This document shows positions 31,123 through 32,435 of a DNA stretch of 32,435 bases, piece after piece; the first letter of the stretch is position 1; each line of letters begins with the position of its first letter. The DNA is from Bacteroidaceae bacterium (GTDB lineage: Bacteria; Bacteroidota; Bacteroidia; Bacteroidales; Bacteroidaceae). The DNA is taken from NCBI GenBank assembly GCA_024398535.1, contig JAKSIY010000017.1, positions 1 through 32,435 on the forward strand, read 5' to 3'. The position numbers and the translations under genes were made by a program. The notes below the pieces were generated by a model. The model did no database searches, was not told the origin of the DNA, and worked only from the letters and a program-made list of their open reading frames with translations.

Positions 31123-32435
31123 ATGAGTAATTTCAAGTATGCTCCGATGTTCCAGATGGGACAGGACACAACAGAGTACCGCCTGCTCTCAAAGGAGGGC
31201 GTTACTGTCAGTGAGTTTGAAGGCAAGAAGATCATCAAGGTCAGCAAGGAGGCACTGACCATGCTGTCACAGGCCTGCTTCCACGAAGTTGAGTTCAAGC
31301 TTCGCCGCGAGCACAACCTGCAGGTAGCCAAGATTCTGACTGACCCAGAGGCTTCAGAAAACGACAAGTACGTAGCACTGCAGTTCCTGCGCAATGCCGA
31401 GACTGCTGCCAAGGGCATCCTGCCATTCTGCCAGGACACCGGTACCGCCATCATCCACGCTGAGAAGGGCCAGCAGATCTGGACCGGCTTTGAAGATGAA
31501 GAGGCTCTGAGCCTGGGCGTTTACAACACCTTCACACAGGACAACCTGCGCTACTCACAGAACGCAGCCCTGACCATGTATGACGAGGTCAACACCAAGT
31601 GCAACCTGCCAGCCCAGATTGACATTGAGGCAACTGAGGGTGCTGAGTACCGCTTTGTATGCGTTGCCAAGGGTGGCGGTTCTGCCAACAAGACATACTT
31701 CTACCCAATGACCAAGGCCCTGATTCAGAACGAGAACACACTTCTGCCTTGGCTGGTTGAAGAAATCAAGCACTTTGGTACAGCAGCATGTCCTCCATAC
31801 CATATCTGCGTGGTAATCGGTGGTACATCGGCTGAAAAGAACCTGCTCACCGTAAAGCTCGGCTCAATCAAGTACTATGACAGCCTGCCAACCACAGGTG
31901 ACGAGACCGGCCGCGCATTCCGTGACCTTGACCTTGAAGAGAAGCTCCTCAAGAAGGTTTATGAGATTGGCCTGGGCGCACAGTTCGGTGGCAAGTACCT
32001 GGCTCATGATATCCGCGTAATCCGTCTGCCACGTCACGGTGCATCACTCCCTGTAGGTATGGGCGTAAGCTGCTCAGCTGACCGTAACATCAAGGCCAAG
32101 ATCAATGAGGACGGTATCTGGATTGAGAAAATGGACGACTGCCCATCAGAACTGATTCCAGAGGAACTCCGTCAGCCAGGCGAGGGCGGCAAGGGCATAG
32201 AGATTGACCTGAACATGGGTATGGATGCTGTCCGCAAGGAACTGAGCAAGTATCCGGTATCAACCCGCGTAAACCTGAAGGGTACCATCATTGTAGGCCG
32301 TGACATTGCACACGCCAAGATCAAGGCCCGTCTGGATGCCGGCGAAGGCATGCCTCAGTACCTGAAGGACTACCCAATCCTCTACGCTGGTCCTGCCAAG
32401 ACTCCAGAAGGCTATCCTTGCGGCTCAATGGGCCC
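31123..32435 (+). CDS. Class I (4Fe-4S) fumarate hydratase, 3' end cut by window
   Basis: 437 residues of an expected ~545 are present; the gene runs off the window. The three cluster-binding cysteines are visible: C103 (FCQDTGTA), C223 (TAACPPYH) and C317 (GVSCSADRN), very close to E. coli FumA/FumB numbering. GGGSANKTY and [10 protein letters not shown] are conserved substrate-region motifs. It interconverts fumarate and L-malate; in anaerobic Bacteroidota it runs mainly in the reductive direction towards fumarate respiration. It may be co-transcribed with hflX, since no promoter or terminator lies in the 12-nt gap. Confidence 0.95.
   Translation, partial: MSNFKYAPMFQMGQDTTEYRLLSKEGVTVSEFEGKKIIKVSKEALTMLSQACFHEVEFKLRREHNLQVAKILTDPEASENDKYVALQFLRNAETAAKGILPFCQDTGTAIIHAEKGQQIWTGFEDEEALSLGVYNTFTQDNLRYSQNAALTMYDEVNTKCNLPAQIDIEATEGAEYRFVCVAKGGGSANKTYFYPMTKALIQNENTLLPWLVEEIKHFGTAACPPYHICVVIGGTSAEKNLLTVKLGSIKYYDSLPTTGDETGRAFRDLDLEEKLLKKVYEIGLGAQFGGKYLAHDIRVIRLPRHGASLPVGMGVSCSADRNIKAKINEDGIWIEKMDDCPSELIPEELRQPGEGGKGIEIDLNMGMDAVRKELSKYPVSTRVNLKGTIIVGRDIAHAKIKARLDAGEGMPQYLKDYPILYAGPAKTPEGYPCGSMG

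Overview
The window is a stretch of chromosome from a Bacteroidota (Bacteroidales) bacterium, most likely Prevotellaceae-like. Evidence: many genes are preceded by the Bacteroidota-type promoter (TTTG/TTG about 19 nt upstream of TAnnTTTG) rather than by Shine-Dalgarno sites; type IX secretion (T9SS) regulators (PorX, PorW) occur together with a protein carrying a T9SS-like C-terminal sorting domain; and several families are typical of Bacteroidales (DUF4834, DUF6057, the ECCGxH membrane protein). The genus cannot be fixed from this sequence alone.

Layout. (1) 1-183: C-terminus of an unknown Thr/Asn/Arg-rich protein, then a terminator. (2) 240-644: a ~400 bp non-coding leader rich in dyads. 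(3) 645-2798: ClpB lacking its N-domain. (4) 2856-2930: tRNA-Pro(GGG) with promoter and terminator. (5) 3004-9145: tight + strand cluster of thioredoxin/DUF1573 protein, ECCGxH membrane protein, PorW-like TPR lipoprotein (broken by a frameshift), PorX and TsaE. (6) 13581-9164: - strand operon dnaE-trxA-small acidic protein. (7) 13697-15476: psd-pssA-DUF4834, with a sigma-54-like site before DUF4834. (8) 16114-15480: small RHH-like gene and tadA. (9) 16203-18086: yraN-family gene, birA, pyrH. (10) 22624-18121: five-gene envelope cassette of VTC-domain protein, DUF4956, DUF2490 barrel, T9SS-sorted protein and Cthe_2159-like beta-helix protein. (11) 25498-22692: histidine phosphatase, frr, rsgA. 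(12) 25523-25753: an array of five strong hairpins beside tRNA-Lys(TTT). (13) 29076-25899: DUF6057 membrane protein and a CxxCH-containing beta-propeller lipoprotein. (14) 29168 to end: rsmI, hflX and a class I fumarase cut by the window edge.

How it fits together. Most of the window is housekeeping: replication, translation, tRNA modification, phospholipid synthesis and the TCA cycle. Three accessory themes stand out. The first is the T9SS control cluster, which carries two poorly described neighbours and a broken porW. The second is the VTC/DUF4956/DUF2490/T9SS-cargo/beta-helix cassette, which looks like an undescribed envelope or surface system and lies between pyrH and an inverted frr-rsgA pair. 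The third is the intergenic hairpin array at 25523-25753, whose role is unknown. The cassette is the best candidate for a previously undescribed system. All functional claims come from reading motifs by eye; no database search was run.
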